DNA of 64,000 nucleotides from Actinobacillus suis ATCC 33415 (GCF_000739435.1 NZ_CP009159.1:248001-312000); one strand, 5' to 3'; positions 35,189 to 49,198 are shown, numbered from the stretch's first letter. Program-made: numbers and translations. Notes: generated by a model from the letters alone, not told the origin.

Positions 35189-36313
35189 TTACTTATATTC
35201 AAAAATTACGCGAGGTGTAAGCTTAGTAATCAATTCATAACTGATTACACCGATATGTTGTGCGACTTCTTCGATCAACAGATCTTTACCCCAGAAAATT
35301 ACTTCATCACCGACTTTATCTTGACTATCCGCACCAAGGTCAACAGTCAACATATCCATTGAAACTCGGCCGACAATCGGCACAATACGTCCGTTGACTA
35401 AAACCGGCGTACCTTCCGGTGCATTACGTGGATAGCCGTCACCATAGCCCATCGCTACCACGCCCAATTTCGTATCTTTGTCACTCACCCAAGCACCACC
35501 GTAACCGACCGGTTCGCCTGCTTTATGCGTTCTCACTGCAATTAAAGAAGAAGCGAGCGTCATAACCGGCTTGAAGCCTAAATCAGTGATTGGCGTATAG
35601 TGCGGAGAAATGCCGTGCATAATAATACCGGGACGCACCCAATCATAATGAGCCTGTTTCCAATATAAAATACCGCTTGAGGCCGAAATACTACGTTCAT
35701 GCATTGTGTAAGGTGCAGTTGCTGCTTCAAACGTGGCGATTTGTTTTTCGGTATAACCGCAATCAGGTTCGTCTGCTCGGCTGAAATGGCTGACAAAGCT
35801 GATACTTTCAACTAAAGGACAGGCTTGTAAACGTTGATAAAATACATCAACTTGTTCCGGATGAACGCCAAGGCGGTGCATACCAGTATCAATCTTCAAC
35901 CAAACATTAACCGGAAAGTAAATTTTCGCTTTGCGCTTCCAAAAGCCTTTCTGTTGTTCTTGCTGCCATTCTTGTGCAACTTGTTCAAGTAATTCCAATT
36001 GTTCTAAACAATGTACAACCGTATCAAAACGGCGAGAGAGCGTTTTTAACAATTCTTCACGATCAAAAAAACCTTCTACCAGTAAAATTTTACCGGTATA
36101 GCCGGTTTCTTGAATTTCTAATGCTTCACGTAAACGTGCTACGCCAAAACCATCCACTAAATCAGTTAATGCTCCGGCAGCAGGTAACAAGCCTTGACCA
36201 TAAGCATTAGCTTTGATCATTGCGAGAAGTTTCTGATGAGGGGCGAAAGTCTTGATGAGTTCAATATTATGTCGAAGCGCAGACTGGCTAATGGTAGCGG
36301 TAGCAGGTTTCAT
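35189..36313 (-). CDS. alr: Alanine racemase
   Basis: 374 residues. Supplies D-alanine for peptidoglycan. PLP-binding Lys34 in AMIKANAYGQG; the C-terminal catalytic Tyr is in PVGYGGAW near 265; MDMLTVDLG follows near 310. ATG 36313 is preferred to GTG 36322, because MKPATATISQSALRHNI is the conserved opening. Ribosome site weak. Divergent from recD with about 125 bp between starts. Confidence 0.95.
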   Translation of the reverse strand: MKPATATISQSALRHNIELIKTFAPHQKLLAMIKANAYGQGLLPAAGALTDLVDGFGVARLREALEIQETGYTGKILLVEGFFDREELLKTLSRRFDTVVHCLEQLELLEQVAQEWQQEQQKGFWKRKAKIYFPVNVWLKIDTGMHRLGVHPEQVDVFYQRLQACPLVESISFVSHFSRADEPDCGYTEKQIATFEAATAPYTMHERSISASSGILYWKQAHYDWVRPGIIMHGISPHYTPITDLGFKPVMTLASSLIAVRTHKAGEPVGYGGAWVSDKDTKLGVVAMGYGDGYPRNAPEGTPVLVNGRIVPIVGRVSMDMLTVDLGADSQDKVGDEVIFWGKDLLIEEVAQHIGVISYELITKLTPRVIFEYK

Positions 36314-36439
36314 TTGTTTCACTTTTTATTGGTAAATCGTTAATAATGAGCGGCAATTATACGCCCGATGAGAATAAATGGACAATGGATAATGAAAATT
36401 AGATAATTTGAGTATGTATTCGTTCTTATTTTTATAGCA

Positions 36440-38380
36440 ATGTTAACACTCCTCGAAACGCTTAAAGCGGAAAATCATCTCTCTGAATTAAATTATCAAT
36501 TTGCCAAAATGATTGCGCATAAGCAGCAGGCATACAATTATAATGAATCGCAACAAAACCTCGCTATTCTATTAGCTGCATTACTTTCATTTCATGTTAT
36601 GCAAGGACATACCGCGTTACGACTCGATTCAAATGCGGCGCAATCTTTTTTTGGCTTGGAACATAAAAAATTAGAACGTGATTTTCAGGTTGAGATTTTG
36701 CAAAAAATAGGCGGAATCTCACCGCTTGAATGGCAAGATATATTGCATGATCATATTGCATTTAGCCATTCTCTGATGCAAGTCGCCCCAATGCTATTTC
36801 AGCATGGTTTACTTTATTTTTACCGTTATTGGCAGGCGGAACATAACATCGCCCGGTATTTACAACAAGCGGTCGAATTTCCGGAAGAATTTGCAAATAC
36901 TGATTTGGACAAACAAATTCTTTCTGAGCTTTTCCCAGAAAAAACAACGGAAATTGATTGGCAAAAGATTGCGGTTGCCACCGCATTGCGTCAACGTTTT
37001 TGTGTGATTTCCGGTGGTCCGGGAACAGGAAAGACAACGACAGTTGCTAAATTATTAGTTGCCTTACAAACCCGACAATATCGTCAGCAGAAATCTGCAC
37101 TTAATATTGCGCTGGTCGCTCCAACCGGTAAAGCGGCGGCACGCTTGAAAGAATCAATTAGTAATAGCTTTGAAAAGATGCAACTTACATTTGAGATTCC
37201 TACGTATGCCTCAACGATTCATCGTTTACTCGGTGTGCGTCCCAATTCAGATACACCGACATACCATGCGATAAATCCGTTACATCTTGATTTATTAGTC
37301 GTGGATGAGGCATCAATGATCGATTTATCATTAATGGAAAAATTAATGAATGCATTGAAGCCGAGTACACGTTTGATCATCTTAGGTGATAAAGATCAGC
37401 TCGCTTCAGTAGAAGCTGGTGCAATAATGGGAGAACTTGGTGAGTTTGTGCAACTAGGGTATAGCTCGGCACATTGCGATTATTTATATAAAGTGACAGG
37501 CTATTCGTTGAGTGAACAAGCAAGCGTATTACCTATTTGTGATACGCTTTGCCATTTACAAAAAAGTCATCGCTTTAGTGAGCATTCTGGTATCGGGCAA
37601 TTGGCTGCATTAGTGAATCAGCAGAAAGAGAATGAGTCGTGGCGGATTTTTACTAAATTCCAAACGGATTTAGTTTGTATCAAATATCCTAGTACTACTC
37701 AATTTACTGAAAAGCGCCAATGGATTCAGCACTGTGTCAATTTAGTGGTTGAGAAAGCGGTAGAGCACTATCAGGTATATCTAAAATTGGTACAGCAACG
37801 TATGGGCAATCCGGATAAAGTCTCAGTAAATGAAATTTTTGAAGCGTTTCAGAAAGTGAGATTTTTATCTGCTTTGCGTGTGAGTGAATTAGGCAGTGAG
37901 CGTTTAAATCAGAGCATTGCGGAAGCATTAAGAAAAGCCTGTCTACTTAATTTCACTTTTAGTCGTGACAGTTATGCGGGAAAACCGATTTTAATTACGC
38001 AAAATTCGCCTGAAAATAATATCTATAGTGGCGATATCGGCATCATTTTACCTGATGAACATAATCAGCTAAGAGTTTATTTTGATACGAAAGTAGAAAA
38101 TACCCACTTAAGTTTGTCGCTTAGTCGTTTACCTGAGCATGAAGTCGCTTATGTAATGACGGTTCATAAATCACAAGGTTCTGAGTTTGAACATACTTTC
38201 TTTATTATGCCGTTAAACAGTGCACCGGTTATTACAAAAGAACTGATTTATACGGCAGTCACTCGAGCGAAACAGACATTTACTTTATTTAGTGAAGAAA
38301 AAGTCTGGAAGATAGGAGTAAGAGCAAATGTACAACGCCAAAGTGGCTTGCGAGAGCAATTAAAAAACATGTTTAGCTAA
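36440..38380 (+). CDS. recD: Exonuclease V alpha subunit RecD
   Basis: 646 residues. Fast 5'-3' helicase of RecBCD, used in double-strand break repair and degradation of foreign DNA. N-terminal RecB-binding domain (about 1-115), Walker A SGGPGTGKTTT (about 191-201), DEASM near 290, GDKDQLASVEAG near 320 and the C-terminal helicase motifs VMTVHKSQGSEF and YTAVTRAK (about 570-615). recB and recC are not in this window. No Shine-Dalgarno motif before ATG 36440. An uptake signal (36865) lies in the linker before Walker A. Confidence 0.95.
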   Translation: MLTLLETLKAENHLSELNYQFAKMIAHKQQAYNYNESQQNLAILLAALLSFHVMQGHTALRLDSNAAQSFFGLEHKKLERDFQVEILQKIGGISPLEWQDILHDHIAFSHSLMQVAPMLFQHGLLYFYRYWQAEHNIARYLQQAVEFPEEFANTDLDKQILSELFPEKTTEIDWQKIAVATALRQRFCVISGGPGTGKTTTVAKLLVALQTRQYRQQKSALNIALVAPTGKAAARLKESISNSFEKMQLTFEIPTYASTIHRLLGVRPNSDTPTYHAINPLHLDLLVVDEASMIDLSLMEKLMNALKPSTRLIILGDKDQLASVEAGAIMGELGEFVQLGYSSAHCDYLYKVTGYSLSEQASVLPICDTLCHLQKSHRFSEHSGIGQLAALVNQQKENESWRIFTKFQTDLVCIKYPSTTQFTEKRQWIQHCVNLVVEKAVEHYQVYLKLVQQRMGNPDKVSVNEIFEAFQKVRFLSALRVSELGSERLNQSIAEALRKACLLNFTFSRDSYAGKPILITQNSPENNIYSGDIGIILPDEHNQLRVYFDTKVENTHLSLSLSRLPEHEVAYVMTVHKSQGSEFEHTFFIMPLNSAPVITKELIYTAVTRAKQTFTLFSEEKVWKIGVRANVQRQSGLREQLKNMFS

Positions 38381-38448
38381 TTTAATACACGAATTGTATT
38401 AAATGTGTTCTCTTGATCACTTTTTCAAGATTTTTTTGCAAAAAGTGC
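38381..38448 (+). other. Gap between recD and the rrn promoter
   Basis: Contains an AT-rich inverted repeat TTTAATACA/TGTATTAAA (38381-38389 with 38395-38403), perhaps a weak recD terminator since no T-run follows, and CACTTTTT/AAAAAGTG just upstream of the rrn -35 region, where A/T-rich DNA could act as an UP element. Confidence 0.45.
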
Positions 38449-38476
38449 TTGCAAGGATTTCATATTTCTCTATAAT
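38449..38476 (+). promoter_or_regulatory. rrn operon promoter
   Basis: TTGCAA (38449-38454), 16-bp spacer, TATAAT (38471-38476), then a GC-rich discriminator GCACCTC, the arrangement of stringently controlled rRNA promoters. Only one promoter is evident. Confidence 0.8.
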
Positions 38477-38487
38477 GCACCTCACAC

Positions 38488-38554
38488 AACGACGCACTGT
38501 TGTGAACGATTTAAAATTGATTGCCAGTGCGTCGTTTCTTTTTGTTCTTTAACA
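38488..38554 (+). promoter_or_regulatory. rrn leader hairpin and boxA
   Basis: AACGACGCACTG (38488-38499) and CAGTGCGTCGTT (38525-38536) form a perfect 12-bp stem, followed by TCTTTTTG and then boxA TGTTCTTTAACA (38543-38554). BoxA is the NusB/NusE loading site of rRNA antitermination. The hairpin plus T-tract looks like a terminator placed ahead of boxA. Confidence 0.7.
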
Positions 38555-38562
38555 ATTTATCA

Positions 38563-38577
38563 GACAATCTGTGTGGG
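38563..38577 (+). other. 16S precursor processing stem, 5' half
   Basis: ACAATCTGTGTG here is complementary to CACACAGATTGT at about 40280-40291, downstream of 16S. The pairing would bring both ends of pre-16S together for RNase III cutting. Confidence 0.65.
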
Positions 38578-38714
38578 CACTTGTTGATTGACTTAATTGA
38601 AAAAATATTTTTGATTTTGAAGTCTTAATAGGTGCTTAAACTAGAAATTCATTTTTACTTTTGAAGTAATATGTAAACTTTAGCTAAGCAGTTTATTGAG
38701 CGATTAAACTTTTT

Positions 38715-40254
<1,540 letters not shown>

Positions 40255-40406
40255 CCAAGAATTAAGCGACTGCAAGTGTTCACACAGATTGTTTGATGAA
40301 TGAATAAGCGTTTGCGTTAGATGGAGAGAAAAGTTATTGAAAAATAACGGAATTTAACGTAGAATAATGCGCTCAAATGGCAAAGTGGAGAGCATCTTTA
40401 AATGTT

Positions 40407-40482
40407 GTCCCCATCGTCTAGAGGCCTAGGACATCGCCCTTTCACGGCGGTAACCGGGGTTCGAATCCCCGTGGGGACGCCA
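40407..40482 (+). tRNA. tRNA-Glu (TTC)
   Basis: 76 nt including encoded CCA: acceptor GTCCCCA paired with TGGGGAC, D arm GTCTAGAGGCCTAGGAC, anticodon TTC at 40441-40443, T arm GGTTCGAATCC. Located in the 16S-23S spacer, the position and identity seen in one class of Pasteurellaceae rrn operons. Confidence 0.97.
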
Positions 40483-40508
40483 TTTAAAGATGACTTTTGT
40501 TGTCTAAA

Positions 40509-40521
40509 TTGTTCTTTAAAA
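40509..40521 (+). promoter_or_regulatory. Spacer boxA before 23S
   Basis: TTGTTCTTTAAAA, a second boxA-type antitermination element in the tRNA-23S spacer, as in E. coli rrn operons. Confidence 0.6.
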
Positions 40522-40674
40522 AATTGGAAACAAGCTGAAAAACTGAGAGATTTTCGAAAGAAAGTCTGAGTAGTTAAAAAAATCTTGACTGAACAAAAGC
40601 AGTCAAGTGTTTAGTTGAATAAAATACAGCATTGAATGGATTTGAATAAGATTTGAAAACATTTGAGGTTGTAT

Positions 40675-43573
<2,899 letters not shown>

Positions 43574-43679
43574 TACAACGCTCAAGTGTTTTTGAGCACT
43601 ACACTCAGTAGCAGCTTGTTTCGAATTTAAGAAGAAAGAACAAAGACAAAGAAAGAAGACAAAAGACATCAACAGAATA

Positions 43680-43796
43680 TTCTGGCGACCAGAGTGCTGT
43701 GGCTCTACCTGACTCCATTCCGAACTCAGAAGTAAAACGCAGTAACGCCGATGGTAGTGTGGGGCTTCCCCATGTGAGAGTAGGGCATCGCCAGAT
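43680..43796 (+). rRNA. rrf: 5S ribosomal RNA
   Basis: About 117 nt, closed by TCTGGCGA (43681-43688) with TCGCCAGA (43788-43795); contains the conserved CCGAACTCAGAAGT and CGCCGATGGTAGTGTGGGG. Ends approximate. Confidence 0.95.
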
Positions 43797-43807
43797 TGAA
43801 TTTAGGG

Positions 43808-43842
43808 ACCCCGTAGTTAGAGATTGCTACGGGGTTTTTGCT
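43808..43842 (+). terminator. rrn operon terminator
   Basis: ACCCCGTAG (43808-43816) with CTACGGGGT (43827-43835), then TTTTGCTTTTCT. Strong intrinsic terminator directly after 5S. Confidence 0.9.
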
Positions 43843-44005
43843 TTTCTACAACAGGCAACGATGTTGTTTTATCCAGAGCCTTATTCTTAACCTCAACCTC
43901 ATTTTTATCTTTATCCTCTTTTCTTTTTTTCCTTTTTGCTGATTTAAACTGCCTTACTAATGATTTGCAAAACGGCAGGGAAATTTAACCGCTTGTTTCG
44001 AATAA
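43843..44005. other. Non-coding gap after the rrn operon
   Basis: No gene seen. Notable are a plus-strand polypyrimidine stretch (about 43884-43940, repeated CTCAACC/TTTATCCTC/TTTTTTTCC) and a complement uptake signal at 43988-43996 preceded by TTTGCAAAA. Confidence 0.5.
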
Positions 44006-44040
44006 AAAACGGCTAGAAATTGTTTCTAGCCGTTTTATTT
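44006..44040. terminator. Terminator after pepD
   Basis: AAAACGGCTAGAAA (44006-44019) and TTTCTAGCCGTTTT (44023-44036), a perfect 14-bp stem with a 3-base loop, A/T-flanked on both sides. Confidence 0.85.
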
Positions 44041-44050
44041 CCTTATTTCA

Positions 44051-45505
44051 TTATTTTACTGGGGCTTGAGCAAGCAGTTTGGTCAATAATTTCCAATAAA
44101 TCTCAACTGCAGGGATATGTACTTTCTCATCCGGTGAATGAGCGTTACGGATAGTTGGTCCGATTGAGACTAGATCCATATTTGGATAAACTTTTTTAAT
44201 TAATCCGCATTCGAGACCTGCATGAATGACTTTAATTTTTGCTTCATAGCCCAATACTTCATCATAAATTTTCTTGGTTAATGGTGTAATGAGAGATGAA
44301 GTATCAGGTTCCCAACCTGGGTAATCGCCGCTAAATTCGACATGAGCACTAGTAAGCGCCGCTAAAGAATTAATTTTAGCTCGTACGTCAGCTTTTCCAC
44401 TTTCAATGAGAGAACGAGAAAGAATCGTTGCTACTAATTCTTTATTTTCGATAGTTAATACACCGATACTGAGAGATGTTTCAACAACATTTTTTACTAC
44501 ATCGCTATTACGGATAATGCCATTTGGCAAGAGATTAAGTAAATGAATAGCTTTTTGTGTTATTTCACTTGTTAAAATTTGTGTAGGAACGTTAGTTTCT
44601 TCTACAAGTAAAGTGAGATTTGGTTCAGCAAGTTTTAGCTCTGAGCTTAAAATTTCGGTTAATTGTGCTAAGCAAGCGGTAATTTTTGCTTGATTATTTG
44701 CATGGAATACAATCGTTGCCGAGGCCTCTCGAGGAATGGCATTTCGTACTGAGCCACCTTTGATATCGGCTAATTGGAAATTAGCTTGAGCGAGACTTTC
44801 CGCTAAAATACGAGCTAGTAATTTGATTGCATTGACACGAGTAGTATGGATATCGCATCCGGAGTGTCCGCCCTGTAAACCTTTTAAGGTAATGGTTAGA
44901 GCTTTATCAAATTGAGACGCTTGATATTCCAGTGGAAGTGCTAAATTGATATTCTCGCCACCGGCACAACCAATGTAGATTTCCCCGTTATCTTCCGTAT
45001 CGGTATTGATCATAATATTTGATGTTAACCAATTCGGACGTAAGCCTAATACGCCTTCCATACCGACTTCTTCGCTCATTGTAAGTAATACTTCGATTTC
45101 TGGGTGGGCAATGTCATTTGCTTCTAATACAGCCATGCAAGACGCAAGACCAATACCATTATCTGCGCCTAGTGTTGTTCCTTTTGCTTTAACCCATTCA
45201 CCGTCAATATAAGGTTGGATAGGATCTTTTAGAAAGTCATGTTTTGTTGCGGCATTTGCCTGTGGAACCATATCTAAGTGGGCCTGTAAGGCGAGAGATT
45301 GACGATTTTCCATGCCGGCAGTGGCAGGCTTACGAATTAATACGTTTCCGGCTTCATCTCGTTCTGCAAATAATTGTTTTGATTTAGCCCATTCTACCAG
45401 TGTGTTGGCGAGTTGTTCTTCATGGTATGAAGGGTGTGGAATTGAGCACACTTTATCAAACCATTGCCATAGTAGAGTAGGAGAAAGATTTGAAATTTCA
45501 GACAT
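44051..45505 (-). CDS. pepD: Cytosol non-specific dipeptidase PepD
   Basis: 484 residues, M20 metallopeptidase that cleaves Xaa-His and other dipeptides. Zinc-site motifs: [10 protein letters not shown] (about 74-83), [11 protein letters not shown] (about 115-125), MSEEVGMEG (about 147-155), and HAGLECG near 425; the lid domain is in between. Length matches the family. Divergent from gpt, about 175 bp apart. Confidence 0.95.
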   Translation of the reverse strand: MSEISNLSPTLLWQWFDKVCSIPHPSYHEEQLANTLVEWAKSKQLFAERDEAGNVLIRKPATAGMENRQSLALQAHLDMVPQANAATKHDFLKDPIQPYIDGEWVKAKGTTLGADNGIGLASCMAVLEANDIAHPEIEVLLTMSEEVGMEGVLGLRPNWLTSNIMINTDTEDNGEIYIGCAGGENINLALPLEYQASQFDKALTITLKGLQGGHSGCDIHTTRVNAIKLLARILAESLAQANFQLADIKGGSVRNAIPREASATIVFHANNQAKITACLAQLTEILSSELKLAEPNLTLLVEETNVPTQILTSEITQKAIHLLNLLPNGIIRNSDVVKNVVETSLSIGVLTIENKELVATILSRSLIESGKADVRAKINSLAALTSAHVEFSGDYPGWEPDTSSLITPLTKKIYDEVLGYEAKIKVIHAGLECGLIKKVYPNMDLVSIGPTIRNAHSPDEKVHIPAVEIYWKLLTKLLAQAPVK

Positions 45506-45681
45506 AATAACCTCGTGAAAATAATGATAGCGTTTAAGTTTTGGTAAAAAATTGCAAAAAATAGACCGCTATTGATGAAGAATAACGGAAATGATAGCAC
45601 GAAAGCGCTTTTTAGGTTAAAATAACGTAATTTTTTTATTCGGTGCCTTGTCACCGCTTTTTTTTATCTAGGATATTTTGT

Positions 45682-46155
45682 ATGAGCGAAAAATACACAA
45701 ACGAAAAATATGTTGTAACTTGGGATATGTTCCACATGCATGCGCGTAAATTAGCTGAGCGTCTTTTACCTGCATCGCAATGGAAAGGCATTATTGCAGT
45801 AAGTCGTGGTGGTTTATTCCCTGCAGCGGTACTTGCACGTGAATTAAGTATTCGCCATGTTGAAACTGTATGTATCTCTAGTTATGATCATGATGAACAA
45901 GGTGAATTAAAAGTATTACACGCAGCTCAAACAGATGGCGAAGGCTTTATTGTTGTGGATGATTTAGTTGATACAGGTAATACCGCAAAAGAAATTCGTA
46001 AAATGTATCCAAAAGCAAAATTCGTCACTGTATTTGCTAAACCAGCCGGTGCTCCATTAGTGGATGATTACGTAGTTGATATCCCACAAGAAACATGGAT
46101 CGAACAACCTTGGGATTTAGGTATTACATTTGTTCCACCTTTAGCACGTCAGTAA
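45682..46155 (+). CDS. gpt: Xanthine-guanine phosphoribosyltransferase Gpt
   Basis: 157 residues. Salvages xanthine and guanine to XMP and GMP at the membrane surface. PRPP loop [12 protein letters not shown] (about 91-102); substrate part [10 protein letters not shown] near 39-48. ATG 45682 is chosen over 45643, because AGGA stands 9 bases before it and [14 protein letters not shown] is the family start. A hairpin terminator follows. Upstream of the gene 45506-45681 contains the shared promoter region with pepD. Confidence 0.93.
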   Translation: MSEKYTNEKYVVTWDMFHMHARKLAERLLPASQWKGIIAVSRGGLFPAAVLARELSIRHVETVCISSYDHDEQGELKVLHAAQTDGEGFIVVDDLVDTGNTAKEIRKMYPKAKFVTVFAKPAGAPLVDDYVVDIPQETWIEQPWDLGITFVPPLARQ

Positions 46156-46169
46156 TTAAGAACGTAATG

Positions 46170-46214
46170 AAAATGGATAATTGAGAATCTACAGCTCGGT
46201 TATCCATTTTTCCA
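46170..46214 (+). terminator. Terminator after gpt
   Basis: AAAATGGATAA (46170-46180) with TTATCCATTTT (46200-46210), 19-base loop, then TTCC. Perfect 11-bp but AT-rich stem; only about 30 bp before gmk. Confidence 0.6.
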
Positions 46215-46244
46215 TTTTCTGTTGTCTATTATTAATTAAACATT

Positions 46245-46868
46245 ATGAGTTTAGGTAATCTTTATATTCTTTCTGCACCTAGTGGTGCGGGTAAATCTTC
46301 ATTAATCAATGCACTGTTAGCTGATCTACCTCGTTCGGAAGTTCAGCTTTCTATTTCCCATACTACGCGTAATCCTCGCCCGGGTGAAGAAGATGGAGTG
46401 CATTACTATTTTACAAATCATGCGGAATTTGAAGCATTAATTGAGAAAGGGCATTTTTTAGAATGGGCTGAAGTGTTCGGTAATTATTACGGCACGTCTT
46501 TGCCTATGATTGAAAAAAGTTTAGCTCAAGGTATTGATGTCTTTTTAGACATTGATTGGCAAGGTGCTCGTCAAATTCGTCAGAAACTTCCAAATGTAAA
46601 GACTATATTTATTTTGCCACCTTCCCGAGCGGAGTTAGAAAAACGTTTGTTTGGTAGAGGGCAAGATTCTGCGGAGACCATTGCAAAACGAATGGGGGAA
46701 GCAATTTCAGAGATGTCTCACTATAATGAGTTTGATTATGTCATTGTGAATGATGATTTTCAGACTGCCTTAGGTGAATTAAAAAGCATTTTAACTGCGG
46801 AGCGTTTGAAGTTAGATACTCAGACTCTCCGACATCAGCAGCTTATTGAGCAATTACTCTCAGCATAA
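46245..46868 (+). CDS. gmk: Guanylate kinase
   Basis: 207 residues. Phosphorylates GMP to GDP, next step after Gpt, so the two neighbours form a short guanine salvage route. Walker [11 protein letters not shown] (about 9-18), GMP-binding [11 protein letters not shown] (about 38-48) and [11 protein letters not shown] (about 100-110). No Shine-Dalgarno motif; ATTAATTAAAC precedes the ATG. Confidence 0.96.
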   Translation: MSLGNLYILSAPSGAGKSSLINALLADLPRSEVQLSISHTTRNPRPGEEDGVHYYFTNHAEFEALIEKGHFLEWAEVFGNYYGTSLPMIEKSLAQGIDVFLDIDWQGARQIRQKLPNVKTIFILPPSRAELEKRLFGRGQDSAETIAKRMGEAISEMSHYNEFDYVIVNDDFQTALGELKSILTAERLKLDTQTLRHQQLIEQLLSA

Positions 46869-46989
46869 TAAATGGTCAATTTTTGTAAAAGATTTCAATA
46901 ATGAATTGATCTTTATAGTAACTGGCAAGAAAAAAGAGATTTCTTTAAAATATTCATTTTTCTTATTGTCCTCGTTTCAAGGAAATTAC

Positions 46990-48381
46990 ATGAAACTTTC
47001 AAAATTAGCTTTAACACTTTCAGTTGCACTTGCTTTATCTGCTTGTTCAACGAATATGAGTAAAGACGGGTCTCTTGAGCAGGCACAAGCAACCTATCAA
47101 CAATACCAAGAGATAACAAAACAATTTCAAATCAATGAACAATGGTGGAGAGGTTATAACGATAACCAACTTAACACCGTTATTGATCAAGCGATTGCAA
47201 ATAACTTAGATTTAGCGAAAAGTGCCATTGCAGTAAATAAAGCGCTTTATAATGCTAATTTAGTCGGAGCAAATTTAGTACCAACGTTTAGTGGTTCTGG
47301 CTCTACATCAGCATCTAAAGGTGTTGGTTCAACATCAAACCAAGTTTCAACAGGTGTTTCAACTATCTCAAATAAGGCGGCATTCAATTTAAGCTATACA
47401 CTTGATTTATGGCGTCGTTTAGCGGATACGGCAAGTGCCGCTGAATGGGAGCACAAAGCCACGATTGAGGATTTAAAATCTGCACGTCTTTCACTGATCA
47501 ACTCAGTGGTGACAACATATTATCAAATCGCTTATTACAAAGATGCTATTAGCGTGATTGAACGTACAATTAAGAACTACGAACAGATTTCACGCATCTT
47601 AAATAATAAGTTAGCAGCCGGTGCAATCGACCGTTTAGCCGTAGAGCAAGCACAGCAAGCGACATTAAATGCGCGTAATAACTTAATTGCTTATCGTACG
47701 AATTTAAAAACAGCGGAACAAACGCTACGTAATTTATTGAATCTAAAACCGAATCAATCACTACCTTCTCGTTATCCAAGTATTTTAGCAGTGAAATTAC
47801 AAGGTGTAGATTTAAATGTACCGGTTTCTGCAATTGCAAACCGTCCGGATGTAACCGCTCGTTTAAATCGTTTACAAAGTGCATTTAATAGTTTAACCGC
47901 TACAGAAAAAAGTTGGTTTCCAACCGTTACTCTAGGCGCATCAATTTCCGGTAATACAGCAAAAGCATATAATGTGGCAGATAATCCAGTGGGTAATGGT
48001 GTTCTTTCATTTGACTTACCATTCTTAGATTGGAATCGAGTTAAGAATAATGTAAAAATTTCAGAGTCTGATTATATGACGGCGAAATTAAATTATGAGC
48101 AAACGTTAACAAGCGCATTGAATGAAATTGATACGCATTATTATACTTATGAACAAGCTCGTAGTAGCTATGCAACCTTACAAAAAGCGTATGAACATGA
48201 TAAGCGCATCAGCACTTATTATAAAAATCGTTATGAACAAGGTGCATCGGAATTCCGCGAGTGGATTGCAGCAATGAATACCGAGCTTAGTTCTCAGCTT
48301 TCGATTTTGAATCAAAAATATACGATTCTTTCAGGCGAGAATACGGTATATCAATCAATGGCGGGTAAATATATTCGCTAA
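46990..48381 (+). CDS. NodT/TolC-family outer-membrane efflux lipoprotein
   Basis: 463 residues. Signal peptide with lipobox ALSAC (lipidation near Cys19), then two outer-membrane efflux repeats with long alpha-helical hairpins (about 60-250 and 265-460) and the NRPDV motif (about 280-284) typical of NodT, TtgC and CmeC. It forms the outer channel of a tripartite pump or type I secretion. No inner-membrane pump or adaptor gene is adjacent. ATG 46990 with AAGGA before it is chosen; the 48-residue upstream extension overlaps gmk. Similar TolC-like proteins (TdeA type) serve RTX toxin export in related bacteria; for this copy that is only a possibility. Confidence 0.86.
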   Translation: MKLSKLALTLSVALALSACSTNMSKDGSLEQAQATYQQYQEITKQFQINEQWWRGYNDNQLNTVIDQAIANNLDLAKSAIAVNKALYNANLVGANLVPTFSGSGSTSASKGVGSTSNQVSTGVSTISNKAAFNLSYTLDLWRRLADTASAAEWEHKATIEDLKSARLSLINSVVTTYYQIAYYKDAISVIERTIKNYEQISRILNNKLAAGAIDRLAVEQAQQATLNARNNLIAYRTNLKTAEQTLRNLLNLKPNQSLPSRYPSILAVKLQGVDLNVPVSAIANRPDVTARLNRLQSAFNSLTATEKSWFPTVTLGASISGNTAKAYNVADNPVGNGVLSFDLPFLDWNRVKNNVKISESDYMTAKLNYEQTLTSALNEIDTHYYTYEQARSSYATLQKAYEHDKRISTYYKNRYEQGASEFREWIAAMNTELSSQLSILNQKYTILSGENTVYQSMAGKYIR

Positions 48382-48388
48382 GAAAAAT

Positions 48389-48426
48389 AAAGCACGAAGA
48401 GCATTTTACTTTTCGTGCTTTTTTTC
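48389..48426. terminator. Terminator between the efflux gene and rnfH
   Basis: AAAGCACGAA (48389-48398) and TTCGTGCTTT (48412-48421), then TTTTTCTT on the plus strand; A-run on the left also allows minus-strand use. Confidence 0.8.
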
Positions 48427-48723
48427 TTATTTCTTGTTTTGTTCTGCTGCTCGTTTACGGCGAATTTCTTTTGGATCCGCAATCAATGGACGATAAATCT
48501 CAATACGATCACCATTTTCTACCATATCGGTTAATTTTGCTGGACGACTAAAGATACCAACTTTATTGGTTCTCAAATCGATTTCGGTATATTTTTCTAA
48601 GATACCAGATTGCAAAATCACATTTTGAATTGTTGTTGCGCTATCAAGTGTCAGCTTTTTAAGAAAATAACGTTCAGGATAGGCGTAAGCAACTTCAACA
48701 ATAATCTTTTCTGATTCAGACAC
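48427..48723 (-). CDS. rnfH: RnfH-family (RatB) ubiquitin-like protein
   Basis: 98 residues, small beta-grasp protein of unknown biochemical role, regularly next to ratA. Seen: [10 protein letters not shown] at the start, [33 protein letters not shown] at the end. The start is GTG 48723, seven bases after a perfect AAGGAGG (48730-48736 on the minus strand); the longer frame from 48756 would include the end of ratA. The GTG overlaps the ratA stop by 8 bases (GTGTCTGA), so the two are coupled. Confidence 0.88.
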   Translation of the reverse strand: MSESEKIIVEVAYAYPERYFLKKLTLDSATTIQNVILQSGILEKYTEIDLRTNKVGIFSRPAKLTDMVENGDRIEIYRPLIADPKEIRRKRAAEQNKK

Positions 48724-49150
48724 CGTAAACCTCCTTGGCTCTCTGTTTAAACGCATTGACCATTTTTATGGTCATTTCGTTAAACACCTTCCCAAACACC
48801 ATACCAACAACAGGATTTGAGAACTCAAATTCAAGTTGTAAGCTGATTTTACAGCTTTGTTCATCAAAAGGTTGGAATGTCCAAACACCTTGTAAATAAC
48901 GAAAAGGACCTTTAATTAATTTCATTTCAATACGTTCATTCGGGCGCATTGTGTTATGTGTACTAAAAGTTTGGCTAATACCTAATTTTTGAATATGTAG
49001 CTCTGCTTCTAGTTCTGTTTCACCACGACTAATGGTTTTGGAACCTACGCAACTGGATAAAAATTGCGGGTATTTTTCGTAATCATTAACGAGCTGATAC
49101 ATTTGCTCAGCGCTATAAGCGACAAGGGATGATTGGTTTACTACTGGCAT
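48716..49150 (-). CDS. ratA: RatA/Coq10-like START-domain protein
   Basis: 144 residues with the START-like (SRPBCC) fold: [19 protein letters not shown], then the beta sheet with [10 protein letters not shown] and the C-terminal helix [23 protein letters not shown]. In E. coli RatA was reported to block 70S assembly; Coq10 relatives bind ubiquinone. Which role applies here is not visible. In an operon with rnfH; no antitoxin-like gene is present beyond rnfH. Confidence 0.9.
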   Translation of the reverse strand: MPVVNQSSLVAYSAEQMYQLVNDYEKYPQFLSSCVGSKTISRGETELEAELHIQKLGISQTFSTHNTMRPNERIEMKLIKGPFRYLQGVWTFQPFDEQSCKISLQLEFEFSNPVVGMVFGKVFNEMTIKMVNAFKQRAKEVYGV

Positions 49151-49198
49151 GGTTTCTCTCTCAAATAAGCGGTCGTATTTTACTAAATTTTTGCATTT

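Noticed and set aside
45599..45614. PurR-like sequence upstream of gpt (ACGAAAGCGCTTTTTA)
   Set aside because: Only about 9 of 16 positions match the consensus, too weak compared with the site at 18477.
46846..46989. 48-residue upstream extension of the efflux lipoprotein
   Set aside because: It overlaps gmk, lacks a ribosome site, and would bury the lipoprotein signal peptide.
48716..49150. ratA-rnfH as a true toxin-antitoxin pair
   Set aside because: The pair is conserved as RatA/RnfH in many housekeeping contexts; nothing here shows toxin neutralisation.
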